Shown in pieces: positions 35,614-44,101 of a stretch of DNA of 64,000 nt. Below the pieces are notes generated by a model. It was not told the DNA's origin. It did not search any database and worked only from the letters and a program-made list of their open reading frames with translations. Within the stretch, counting starts at the first letter, position 1. Each line of letters begins with the position of its first letter. The translations under genes and the position numbers were made by a program. The DNA is from G963665495 sp963665495 (GTDB lineage: Bacteria > Desulfobacterota > Desulfovibrionia > Desulfovibrionales > Desulfovibrionaceae). The stretch is from NCBI GenBank assembly GCA_963665495.1, contig OY762289.1, positions 4,774,001 through 4,838,000 on the forward strand, in the 5' to 3' direction.

Positions 35614-38511
35614 ATGCCTAAAGCCAATACCCATGAAACGAGTATGTTGGAGGAACTCCGCGCGTTACGCGAAGCGTATGCCAACCTGAACACCGTTCTC
35701 ATGGACGCACCTGTCGGCTTTGCACGCTCCACTCCGGAAGGCCGCTACCTCTCCGCAAACAGCACTCTGGCTCAGATGCTGGGCTATACGTCTGCCGAAC
35801 AGCTTTGCACGGAAGTCCATTCCATTGCGGATCAGACTTACTGCATCCCTGGCGAACGGGAAGAACTCCTCGATAAAGTTCGGACTTCAGGGGAATTGAC
35901 CAACTACGAAGTCCGCCGCAAACGCAGGGACGGGACGGAATTCTGGACTTCGATGAGCCTTCGGGCGGTTGGCGATACGGACGGGTTGACGCAGTATTAC
36001 GAATCTTTTTCCACGGATATTTCGCAGCGCAAGGACCGGGAAATAGCACTGCAGCAGTCCCAGGCCATGCTGGAAGCGATCAGCGAAGCCCAGGGCACGA
36101 TTTTCTACGCCAAGGACCTCCAGGGCCGCCTCGTACGCATCAGCAACAATTTTCTGGACATGATGCAAAAAGGTGCCGATGAAGTGCTCGGTAAAACCTC
36201 TCGGGAAATCTACGATTCGGATATTGGCGATGAGCACATGGCCAATGACCAGCTTGTCGTCGATTCCGGAGTAACCCTCAAGTTCGAAGAAATGGCGGAA
36301 ACGCCCGAGGGCAAGCGCTTTTTCCTATCAGTCAAGAGCCCGTATTGGGATGACAAAGGCCAAATTGCCGGTCTGGTAGGAATTGCGCAGGACATCACGG
36401 ATCTCAAGCTGGCGGAAAGCGAGATACAGCGAATCGCGCAGCAACGCCAACTGGCCCTGGATGCGGCCCGGATGGGCTGGTGGCATTATGATCCTGCCAC
36501 CCGGATCTCCTCTTTTGACCAACGCTACAAAGAAATCTTCCAAATCGACTACGACGCCTGTGACAATGACGAAATTCTGAAACGGATGCACCCGGACGAT
36601 TTGCCCAAGGTATGGGAAAAAGTCGAAGCAGCGCTGGATCGTGATGCGCCCGAACCCTACGAAACCGAATTCCGTATTTTCCTGCCGGACGGATCATTAC
36701 GCTGGATCAAAGCCCAAGGACTCGTCCAATTCGAAGAAATCGGCGGAAGCAGGCAGGCTACGGACTTTGTAGGCACTGTCCAGGACATTACCGAGCGGGT
36801 CAAATTCCGCAAAATCCTGGACCAGCGCGTCCGTACCCACGAACTGTTGACCAGGGTGGCCCGGGATTTATCCATGGCCAAGGACCAGGAATCCATCATC
36901 GCCGTGGTCCGTTCCGCGGTACGCGGCCTTACAGGCGCAGACGGAGCGACATTCGTTCTGCGGGATGGCGGAGAATGCCATTATATCGATGAAGACGCCA
37001 TCTCGCCCCTCTGGAAAGGACAGCGCTTTCCGCTCACCCGCTGCATCAGCGGCTGGGTCATGCTCAACCGCAAATCTGCCGTCATCGAGGACATCTATGC
37101 AGACCCGCGTGTCCCGACGGACGCCTATCGCAAAACCTTTGTCAAAAGCCTGGCCATGGTGCCCGTCAACCGGGAAGCTCCCGTTGCGGCCATCGGAGCC
37201 TACTGGGCCAAGTCGGGCGTACCGGATACGGAGATCATCGAAACCTTGCAATCCCTTGCGGATCTTACCTCCGTAGCTCTGGAGAATGTCCGCCTCTATG
37301 AGGCGCTGCGCGAACAGGTTGACGAACTGGAAGCCCAAAAGATTGCCGCTGAGGCCGCAAACCGGACCAAATCCGAGTTTCTGGCCAACATGTCGCATGA
37401 AATCCGGACCCCAATGAACGGCATCATGGGCATGCTCCAGCTGCTCGGCACCACCAGCCTGGAAGACGAACAGCAGCAGTATGTCTCGGTGGCGCTGCAG
37501 TCTTCACTTCGCCTGACAACCTTGCTTTCCGACATTCTGGATCTTTCGCGGATCGAGGCGGGCAAACTGCGAATCATCGGCGAAGCCTTTGACCTGGAAG
37601 CCTTGAAAGACGCTATTTTCGATCTGCAATCCGCGGCCACCAGGGAAAAAGGCATTTCTTTGAATTTTGTCATGGATCCCGCTCTCCCGAAGCTGCTGGT
37701 CGGAGACGAAGTACGGCTCAGGCAGATACTCTTCAACCTGGTGGGAAACGCCATCAAATTCACGTCTCAGGGGTCTGTTACGCTGGAGATTTCCCTGCTG
37801 GCACGTCCGCGCCCGGATCAGATCCGGGTGCTGTTCTGCATCAAAGATACGGGGATCGGTATTCCCGACACTTTGCTCGACACCATTTTCGATCCTTTTG
37901 TCCAGGGAGAGGGGAACTATACGCGCCATTTTCAGGGAGCGGGTCTCGGTCTGGCCATTGTCCGGCGTCTTGTGGAGCTGATGGACGGCGGACTGGCTCT
38001 TGAAAGCACGGAAGGCCAGGGCACCAGTGTCTATCTTTCGTTGCCCTTTACCGTGCCGAAAACAAAAAAGGCGTTGCGCTATGACTCCGCCGCAGGCAGC
38101 ACCCCCGCGGCCGAAACCCAGCCGTATACGATTCTGATTACGGAAGACGATCCGTTGAGCATGCTCGCGGTCAGAAGGATGCTGGCCCGTTTCGGATATA
38201 GCAGCATTGAAGCTTCCAACGGAAAGGATGCTCTGCGAATCCTGAAAGAACAACATGTCGACCTGGTGCTGATGGATGTCAACATGCCCGGCATGGACGG
38301 AGTTGCGGCCACCAAAGCCATCCGGAAAGGAGATGTGGGGAAAGACAATATTTCGGTGCCCATAGTGGCCATGACCGCCTATGCCATGTCCGGTGACAAG
38401 GAACTCTTTATCAAGGCCGGAATGGACGATTACCTCTCCAAGCCCATTGAAATGGAACTCCTGCAACGCGTTCTGTGCTGCACCCTGAAAAAAGAAAAAA
38501 ATAGACGGTGA
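35614..38511 (+). CDS. Hybrid sensor kinase, PAS-PAS-PAS-GAF-HisKA-HATPase-REC
   Basis: 965 residues, no membrane segment. Three PAS/PAC domains (about 20-135, 145-275, 280-400) precede a GAF domain (about 425-570). The H-box SEFLANMSHEIRTPMNGIMG carries His595. The ATPase has the N-box NLVGNAIKFT and the G-box DTGIGIP. A C-terminal receiver domain has the phosphoacceptor Asp888 in LVLMDVNMPGMDG. With no HPt or output domain, the phosphate must pass to a separate HPt/regulator. No response regulator is adjacent. The region around the H-box is closely similar to the kinase at 1-1551. The ligand is unknown; several PAS domains suggest redox or small-molecule sensing. Confidence 0.95.
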   Translation: MPKANTHETSMLEELRALREAYANLNTVLMDAPVGFARSTPEGRYLSANSTLAQMLGYTSAEQLCTEVHSIADQTYCIPGEREELLDKVRTSGELTNYEVRRKRRDGTEFWTSMSLRAVGDTDGLTQYYESFSTDISQRKDREIALQQSQAMLEAISEAQGTIFYAKDLQGRLVRISNNFLDMMQKGADEVLGKTSREIYDSDIGDEHMANDQLVVDSGVTLKFEEMAETPEGKRFFLSVKSPYWDDKGQIAGLVGIAQDITDLKLAESEIQRIAQQRQLALDAARMGWWHYDPATRISSFDQRYKEIFQIDYDACDNDEILKRMHPDDLPKVWEKVEAALDRDAPEPYETEFRIFLPDGSLRWIKAQGLVQFEEIGGSRQATDFVGTVQDITERVKFRKILDQRVRTHELLTRVARDLSMAKDQESIIAVVRSAVRGLTGADGATFVLRDGGECHYIDEDAISPLWKGQRFPLTRCISGWVMLNRKSAVIEDIYADPRVPTDAYRKTFVKSLAMVPVNREAPVAAIGAYWAKSGVPDTEIIETLQSLADLTSVALENVRLYEALREQVDELEAQKIAAEAANRTKSEFLANMSHEIRTPMNGIMGMLQLLGTTSLEDEQQQYVSVALQSSLRLTTLLSDILDLSRIEAGKLRIIGEAFDLEALKDAIFDLQSAATREKGISLNFVMDPALPKLLVGDEVRLRQILFNLVGNAIKFTSQGSVTLEISLLARPRPDQIRVLFCIKDTGIGIPDTLLDTIFDPFVQGEGNYTRHFQGAGLGLAIVRRLVELMDGGLALESTEGQGTSVYLSLPFTVPKTKKALRYDSAAGSTPAAETQPYTILITEDDPLSMLAVRRMLARFGYSSIEASNGKDALRILKEQHVDLVLMDVNMPGMDGVAATKAIRKGDVGKDNISVPIVAMTAYAMSGDKELFIKAGMDDYLSKPIEMELLQRVLCCTLKKEKNRR

Positions 38512-38539
38512 TCGTCCGGATAGCCAGCGACTGACCGGC

Positions 38540-38854
38540 TCAGGCCATGGCGCCGCCGATGATCGCCCCCAGCAGCAGGGAACCGATATTCAGAATGATC
38601 AGCATGCCCATGCCGATGGAAGCCACCAGTCCGACCAGCGGATTGAAGGTGACCATGGTAAAAAACACGAATACCCCCGCGCCGATCAATATACAGGGCA
38701 GAAAAACCGCTGTCAGCGCATTTCCGACGCCTCCGGCCTTTTTGCCGCCCACAAATCCCGCAATCAGCGGGCCGAAAAACTGCAGCCAGCAAAGCAGCAC
38801 GCCAATGACGCACATCCAGAAAATAGCAGCGGAAACGGAACCTTTTTCAGCCAT
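38540..38854 (-). CDS. Small multi-pass membrane protein
   Basis: 104 residues with three to four hydrophobic segments (about 8-30, 44-66, 70-100), Gly-rich loops and the short motif GGKKAGGVGNAL. A strong AGGAGG lies 6 bases upstream. I recognise no family. It lies convergent to the hybrid kinase and downstream of the phosphodiesterase gene, with its own ribosome-binding site, so it may be independently expressed. Confidence 0.75.
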   Translation of the reverse strand: MAEKGSVSAAIFWMCVIGVLLCWLQFFGPLIAGFVGGKKAGGVGNALTAVFLPCILIGAGVFVFFTMVTFNPLVGLVASIGMGMLIILNIGSLLLGAIIGGAMA

Positions 38855-38924
38855 AAAAAATCCTCCTGAAAATATCTTCTTACTCCCCGTATACCGCAGG
38901 TCCGGATTTCTGTCGAATGAAGGG

Positions 38925-39739
38925 CTAGCGAAAAAACGCCGTCATGCGCTGCGGCCAGTCCGTGATCAGCGCGTCGGCTCCGGCCGCCACCAGGGGCGCG
39001 GCAACCTGCGTATCGTTGACCGTCCAGAGATTGACTACAAATCCCGCATCCTTAAGCGTACGCACCATCTCCGGATCGGTGATGGCGCAATCAGGATGGT
39101 AGGCGCAGACCCCCAGACTGTGGAGGCGTTCCAGCAAGTTGTCCGGATGCTTGTCTTCCACGAGCAGCGCCGTGGGCAGGTTCGGCTCCAGATAATGGAC
39201 CTCGGCCATATAGGCGGGATTGAAGGAGGACAGGAGCGCCAGCTCCCAGGTGCCCGTACTCTCCAGGGTGTCCAGCACATCACCCACCAGCGATAAATCC
39301 CCCGGCGCATTTGTCTGGTCTTTGATCTCCAGATTGAAGGGGAACTGGTTGGCGCTGAAAAAGAACAGGGTTTCCGAAAGCAGGGCGATACGCTGTTGGC
39401 GGACCAGCGGATAATCGCTTTCCCGAACGTCCCCGGAAGCCACGGTTCCGAACGGATCGGTCCGCAGGAACAGGACCCTGCATCCAGAATCTGCAGCTCC
39501 TCCCAGCTGTACTCCCAGACCGGCCGTTGCGGCTGGGGCGCATTGGAGGTCCGGCCGGGGGTGTCGTCATGAATTACCACCAGTTTGCCGTCGGACGTAC
39601 GCTGCACGTCCAGTTCGACAAAGTCCGCGCCGCAACGCCGGGCAGTCTCAAAAGCCAGCCGGGTGTTTTCCGGAGCCAGCGAACGCGCGCCGCGATGCGC
39701 GCCGATCAAGGGTCTGTGCGCCAGGCGCTCAAGAAACAT
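38925..39739 (-). pseudogene. Cytoplasmic glycerophosphodiester phosphodiesterase, frameshifted
   Basis: Start ATG 39739, with GGAG upstream. The first frame has the family motifs GAHRGARSLAPENT, VELDVQRTSDGKLVVIHDD and a SWEELQILDAG segment, up to about 39478. The rest (VLFLRTDPFGTVASGDVRE, FPFNLEIKDQ, FVVNLWTVND) continues in another frame to a stop at 38925. One missing G in the GGG tract (CCC at 39476-39478 on the plus strand) explains the break: adding one G joins both halves into a normal ~270-residue UgpQ-like enzyme. It hydrolyses glycerophosphodiesters to glycerol-3-phosphate and an alcohol. Its start overlaps the end of the permease gene by 11 bases, so it is the last gene of the PotDABC-like operon. 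Whether this is decay, phase variation, recoding or a sequence error cannot be told. Confidence 0.85.
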
Positions 39740-40595
39740 CTTTGGCTCCTTTTCCACTGAAAAACAGGTTGACGAGGGCCAGCAGCGAGGTTCCCACAAT
39801 GAGCAGCAGCGAAATGGCGTTGATCACGGGCGTGCTGCCGTCGCGAACCTGCAGGTACAGGTTTATGGGCAGAGTCGGTTCCGAGCCCACCAGAAACAGT
39901 GTCGTATTGAAATTTTCGAAACTCATCAAAAAAGCCACAGTGCCCGAGCCGATGATGGCCGGACGCAAAAAACGCAAGGTGATATGCCAGATGACCTGGA
40001 AGCGGTTGGCCCCCAGGTTCAGCGCGGCCTCTTCCAGCGAACGGTCGAACTTGCGCAACCGGGCCGAGACCACCAGGGCCACAAATGTGGTGATAAAAGA
40101 AAACTGTCCCAGCACCACCAGCCAGAAACTCGGTCTGAACAGGCCGATATCCCAGCCGATGTGATCCTCCATAAAACTCCCGGCCGTGTTGGCGGCCAGC
40201 AGAATGGAAATGCCCAGAATAACACCGGGGATCACCAGAGGCGCGAGCATCAGAAAATAGAGCGCCCCTTTGAAGCGGAACTCCTCCTGCTCAAACAAAA
40301 ACGCCGCACAGGTCCCCACCACCACACAGAGGATGGAAACGAAGAACGCGGTTTCAAAGCTGGTCCAGATGGAGCGGAGGTTCTGGTCGTCGAAAAAAAT
40401 ACCTATCCGATCGGGCCCCTGGGAAAAAAACCAGTCCAGCGAAAAACCCTGCCAGGGCAGAGAGGGAAAGTCCGAATTGTTGAAAGCCAGAACGCAGGTC
40501 ACCAGCAGCGGGGCGAACAGAAAAACAAAATAGGCCAGAATAAAGGCGTGAAAGGACCACGTATAGGTCCGCGAGTTGGGCAGAGAACGGATCAT
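39729..40595 (-). CDS. ABC transporter permease, PotC type
   Basis: 288 residues with six membrane segments and the EAA coupling loop EEAALNLGANRFQVIWHITL. It belongs to the spermidine/putrescine/iron-type importer permeases. Its ATG overlaps the stop of the PotB-type gene (ATGA), and its end overlaps the start of the phosphodiesterase by 11 bases. It forms the membrane channel with the PotB-type protein. Confidence 0.93.
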   Translation of the reverse strand: MIRSLPNSRTYTWSFHAFILAYFVFLFAPLLVTCVLAFNNSDFPSLPWQGFSLDWFFSQGPDRIGIFFDDQNLRSIWTSFETAFFVSILCVVVGTCAAFLFEQEEFRFKGALYFLMLAPLVIPGVILGISILLAANTAGSFMEDHIGWDIGLFRPSFWLVVLGQFSFITTFVALVVSARLRKFDRSLEEAALNLGANRFQVIWHITLRFLRPAIIGSGTVAFLMSFENFNTTLFLVGSEPTLPINLYLQVRDGSTPVINAISLLLIVGTSLLALVNLFFSGKGAKDVS

Positions 40596-41443
40596 GAGGC
40601 CACCTCGCCGAGATTCTGACGCGAAATTTTCAGCCCCAGCCAGATAATCAGCGTACTCAGCAGAAGCAGCAGCAGGCCGAAGGCCGACCCCTGGTTCCAG
40701 TTGAAGCTGGCGATGAACTGATTATAGATCTGTTCGGTGAACCAGAGCGAATTCTTGCCGCCCATCAGGTTCGGGGTCAGATAATTGCCCAGACTGAGCA
40801 TAAAGACCACGATGGCTCCGGAGGTGATGCCCGGCTTGCAATGAGGCAGGATGATGGTCCGCCAGATGGTCAGCTTGCTTGCGCCCAGGTCGCAGGCGGC
40901 TTCGATCAGGCTGTCGTCCAGGCTTTCCACCGCGGATATCAGCGGCACCACCATGAACAGCATGGACGTATACACCAGGCCCATGATCATGCTCGCGTCA
41001 TTGTAGAGCATTTCTATGGGTTTGTGCAGAATGCCCAGCCGCAGTAGAAAATAATTGATCACCCCGGACTCGCGCAGCAGGATCATCCAACCGTAGATCC
41101 GAACCAGCTCGCTGACCCAGAAGGGCAGCAGCAGCAGAATCAGCAGGAAACCCCGCATCCGCACCATGGCCACCTTGGCGATGTAAAAAGCCACGGGCAT
41201 GGCCAGGCAAAAGGTCAAAAGCGTGGTGATGACCGAATACAGGGCCGTCCGTACGAAAGTCAGCCAGTAAATGGGCTCTGTAAAAAAATTTCTGTAGTTC
41301 TGAAGAGTCCAGATCATCTCGCCGTAATCGTTCTCTCCCCGGAAACTCATCAGCAGCAAATCAATGTGCGGCAGCACGATCAACAGCACCAGCCACAGCA
41401 ATACGGGAGTCAAAAACAACCAGAAAGCCGAACGTGCGCGCAT
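40592..41443 (-). CDS. ABC transporter permease, PotB type
   Basis: 283 residues, six membrane segments; the EAA loop is EAACDLGASKLTIWRTIILP. It lies between the ATPase gene (3-base gap) and the PotC-type gene (4-base overlap). It forms the heterodimeric inner-membrane channel of the importer. Confidence 0.93.
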   Translation of the reverse strand: MRARSAFWLFLTPVLLWLVLLIVLPHIDLLLMSFRGENDYGEMIWTLQNYRNFFTEPIYWLTFVRTALYSVITTLLTFCLAMPVAFYIAKVAMVRMRGFLLILLLLPFWVSELVRIYGWMILLRESGVINYFLLRLGILHKPIEMLYNDASMIMGLVYTSMLFMVVPLISAVESLDDSLIEAACDLGASKLTIWRTIILPHCKPGITSGAIVVFMLSLGNYLTPNLMGGKNSLWFTEQIYNQFIASFNWNQGSAFGLLLLLLSTLIIWLGLKISRQNLGEVAS

Positions 41444-41446
41444 GGT

Positions 41447-42550
41447 CTAAGCCCCCGCCCCGTCAGCCTGAAAACAAATGCCCGCGTCGCCGTGCCAGCC
41501 GACGGTAATGGTGCTCCCCGGTTCGATATGGTCGAAACGGCGGTTTTGCGGCAGGGAGACCAGCAGCTCGCGCCCGCCGGCCGTGGTGGTCAGCAAACGG
41601 CTGTTGGCGCCGTCGAACAGAATGGCCTTGACCGTGACCTCGCAGCGGTTCAGTCCGTGCTGCTCCGCAGGATCATCCGCTGGATCTATGCTCATGGACT
41701 CGGGACGCAGATACAAAGTCGCGCTGCAGCCTTGCGGCAACCGCCCATAGGTCCGTACGCGGAAGGCCTGCCCTTCTTCGTTCCGGAATACGGCGCTGTT
41801 GTCTGCGGACTCCTGAATGGTGCCGGGCCAGGCGTTGTTGTCGCCCACGAATCCGGCCACAAAGGGCGTGGCGGGTTCGGCGTACAGCTCCTGGGGCGTA
41901 CCTATCTGCTCGAAACGCCCTTTGTTCATCACCGCCACATGGTCCGACATGACCAGGGCTTCGGACTGGTCGTGGGTGATGTAAATAAACGTGGTGCCCA
42001 CTTTGGCCTGGAGTTTTTTCAACTCCACCTTCATCTGCTCGCGCAGCTTGAGGTCCAGCGCGCCCAGAGGCTCGTCCAGCAAAAGCACCGAGGGTTCGAG
42101 CACCAGGCAGCGGGCAATGGCCACACGCTGCTTCTGGCCGCCCGAAAGCTGGCTGATCTGTTTCTCGCCGAAGCCGGGCAAATCCACCCGCTCGAGTATC
42201 CGCTCCACACGGGTCTGGATCTCGTTTTTGGGCGTTTTGCGCCGCCGCAGGCCGAAAGCGATATTCTCCGCCACATTCATCATGGGGAAAAGGGCCAGAT
42301 GCTGGAACACCAGATTTACCGGCCGCCGGTTGGGCGGAACACCGAGCATGTTCTTGCCGCGGATCTCAATCACTCCGGATGTGGGCTCCTCAAAACCGGC
42401 GATCATGCGCAGCATGGTGGTCTTGCCGCAGCCGGACGGGCCGAGAATGGAAAAAAACGAGCCGTCCGGAACGTCGAAGCTGACATTGTCCACAGCCACG
42501 AAATCCCCGAACGCCTTATACAACGTACGTATGCTGAGATCGATATCCAT
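41447..42550 (-). CDS. ABC transporter ATP-binding protein, PotA type
   Basis: 367 residues from ATG 42550 (a GTG directly before it is also in frame). Walker A is GPSGCGKTTML, signature LSGGQKQRVAIARCLV, Walker B VLLLDEPLGALD, and the switch His is in YITHDQSEA; a C-terminal TOBE domain follows (about 285-360). It drives uptake through the PotB/PotC-type permeases. A hairpin element separates it from the binding-protein gene. Confidence 0.94.
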   Translation of the reverse strand: MDIDLSIRTLYKAFGDFVAVDNVSFDVPDGSFFSILGPSGCGKTTMLRMIAGFEEPTSGVIEIRGKNMLGVPPNRRPVNLVFQHLALFPMMNVAENIAFGLRRRKTPKNEIQTRVERILERVDLPGFGEKQISQLSGGQKQRVAIARCLVLEPSVLLLDEPLGALDLKLREQMKVELKKLQAKVGTTFIYITHDQSEALVMSDHVAVMNKGRFEQIGTPQELYAEPATPFVAGFVGDNNAWPGTIQESADNSAVFRNEEGQAFRVRTYGRLPQGCSATLYLRPESMSIDPADDPAEQHGLNRCEVTVKAILFDGANSRLLTTTAGGRELLVSLPQNRRFDHIEPGSTITVGWHGDAGICFQADGAGA

Positions 42551-42576
42551 CACAAATCACTTGCCTTACAAAGGAT

Positions 42577-42634
42577 GCCTCCGGCGCCCGCAGACCTTAT
42601 AAAAAGGTACTCCGGACGCCGAAGGCGTATCTTT
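42577..42634 (-). repeat. Variable-stem hairpin element, degenerate copy 4
   Basis: GCCTCCGGCG (42577-42586) pairs with CGCCGAAGGC (42617-42626) with one mismatch, and ACCTT pairs with AAGGT inside it. It lies between the binding-protein and ATPase genes; on the minus strand its CGCCGGAGGC end lies about 26 bases before the ATPase start. It may attenuate the operon after its first gene. Confidence 0.6.
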
Positions 42635-42645
42635 TTTAGCCGTGC

Positions 42646-43704
42646 TTAGTTCGCGGCCTTGATTTTATCAAGTGTTTTGCCTTCCATGCTTTCCAGCTGG
42701 GCGGGCACGGGCGGATACCATTTGATGTTGGCGATGGTGCTCTCGGGGAACGAGCGCTCGAAATTGGCGCGGACTTCGGGGGCCACGTACTGGTTGGCGT
42801 CCTTGGAGGCCGTGCCGCATTTTTCCTCTGAAGTGAAGTAGGCGGCGTTCTTGGGCTGCATGATGAAGTTGATCCACTTGTAGGCCGCGGCTACGTTTTC
42901 AGCCTTGGCCGGAATGGCGAAGGTGTCGATCCAGCCCAGGGCGCCTTCTTTGGGAGCCTTGAAGTCAATGGCCGGATTATCGGCATGCAGTTTCCAGCCG
43001 CCGTTATCCCAGGCCATGGCCACGTAGACTTCGCTGGAACGCATGGACTGCAGCAGCGCATCGCCGTTGGCCCAGTAATTTTTGACCAGGGGCTTGGCCT
43101 GAATCAGCGTGTCGGCGATTTTGTCGAGCATTTCCTTGTAGGCTTTGGGGTCGGCGTAGAGCTTGAACGGATCATAACCCAGAGCGAAACCCATGGCGAT
43201 AAGTGTGGGGCGCTTCAAACGGTAGCTGATCCGGCCTTTGTACTTGGTATCCAGCAGCGCCTTCCAGCTGTCCGCGTCAGGAGCTTCCTTGGTGTTCACC
43301 ACCAGTCCGGAAGTGCCCCAGCAAAACGGTGCGGCATAGGAGTTGCCGCCCACCAGAGTGTTCTTTTTCACCGCTTCGAGCATGCTGGCGATGAACAGCG
43401 CGCTGTCCAGCTTGGAGTAGTCCATGGGCTGGTAGATGTTGAATTTTTCCTGCACGGAGGAGATACGGTCCTGGCTGGGCTGGGCCAGATCGAACCCTGC
43501 GCCGCGGGTGGCGCGCAACTTGGCAATCATCTCTTCATTGTTCGAGAAGGTCACTTCCACTTTGATGCCGGTCTCTTTCTCAAAGGCGTCCACCAGCTTC
43601 TGCGGCGCGTAGCCCTTCCAGGTCAACAGTTTCAACGTCTCGGCCTGAGCCGTTCCCAGACAGAATACCAGCAACAGGACAACAAAAACGGCAACTTTCT
43701 TCAT
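42646..43704 (-). CDS. Periplasmic polyamine-type binding protein (PotD/PotF-like)
   Basis: 352 residues from ATG 43704, with GGAG 9 bases upstream and a signal peptide (MKKVAVFVVLLLVFCLGTAQ, cleaved after AQA). The mature part starts TLKLLTWKGYAPQKLVDAFE, typical of the PotD/PotF group, with AAPFCWGTSGLVVN and VAMAWDNGGWKL segments. It delivers its ligand to the PotABC-type channel. Because a glycerophosphodiesterase is coupled to the operon, the ligand may not be spermidine or putrescine; a glycerophosphodiester or related amine-bearing compound is possible. Confidence 0.9.
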   Translation of the reverse strand: MKKVAVFVVLLLVFCLGTAQAETLKLLTWKGYAPQKLVDAFEKETGIKVEVTFSNNEEMIAKLRATRGAGFDLAQPSQDRISSVQEKFNIYQPMDYSKLDSALFIASMLEAVKKNTLVGGNSYAAPFCWGTSGLVVNTKEAPDADSWKALLDTKYKGRISYRLKRPTLIAMGFALGYDPFKLYADPKAYKEMLDKIADTLIQAKPLVKNYWANGDALLQSMRSSEVYVAMAWDNGGWKLHADNPAIDFKAPKEGALGWIDTFAIPAKAENVAAAYKWINFIMQPKNAAYFTSEEKCGTASKDANQYVAPEVRANFERSFPESTIANIKWYPPVPAQLESMEGKTLDKIKAAN

Positions 43705-44101
43705 CTCTATACTCCTTGTAGTCGTTTCTTCCGCCAAAGCAAAAAATTTCAGTTGGTTCTATTCAGCTTGTAAGCAACTGCCGTCCGCAGAGCAATGAAA
43801 AAAAAAGTTACATTACCATGCCACAAATGACGAAACCATGACAACCGCTGCTTTGTCCAGAAGGGAAATCAACTCGCCCGCCACACCTCACTTACCGAAT
43901 ATTTGCCTGTACCGTTCGTTTTTTTATTCCTGACTTTCCTATTGACGTAAAAGTAAGGTAATATAAAACGCTGGGATCAATTTCCAAAATTTTTAAACCG
44001 GTTACGAAAGCCGCTTATGAACAAAAGCTGTCGCGTCTTGCAGGTCTGAAATAGACTCTTTTTTCCAATCCCAACAGCTGCTGCTTTCTACGAGGACAGG
44101 T
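43705..44101. other. AT-rich divergent intergenic region
   Basis: About 400 bases between the importer operon and the diguanylate cyclase gene, presumably with both promoters. TTGACG at about 43941 resembles a -35 box, but I find no well-spaced -10 box. No reading frame or strong structure. Confidence 0.45.
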
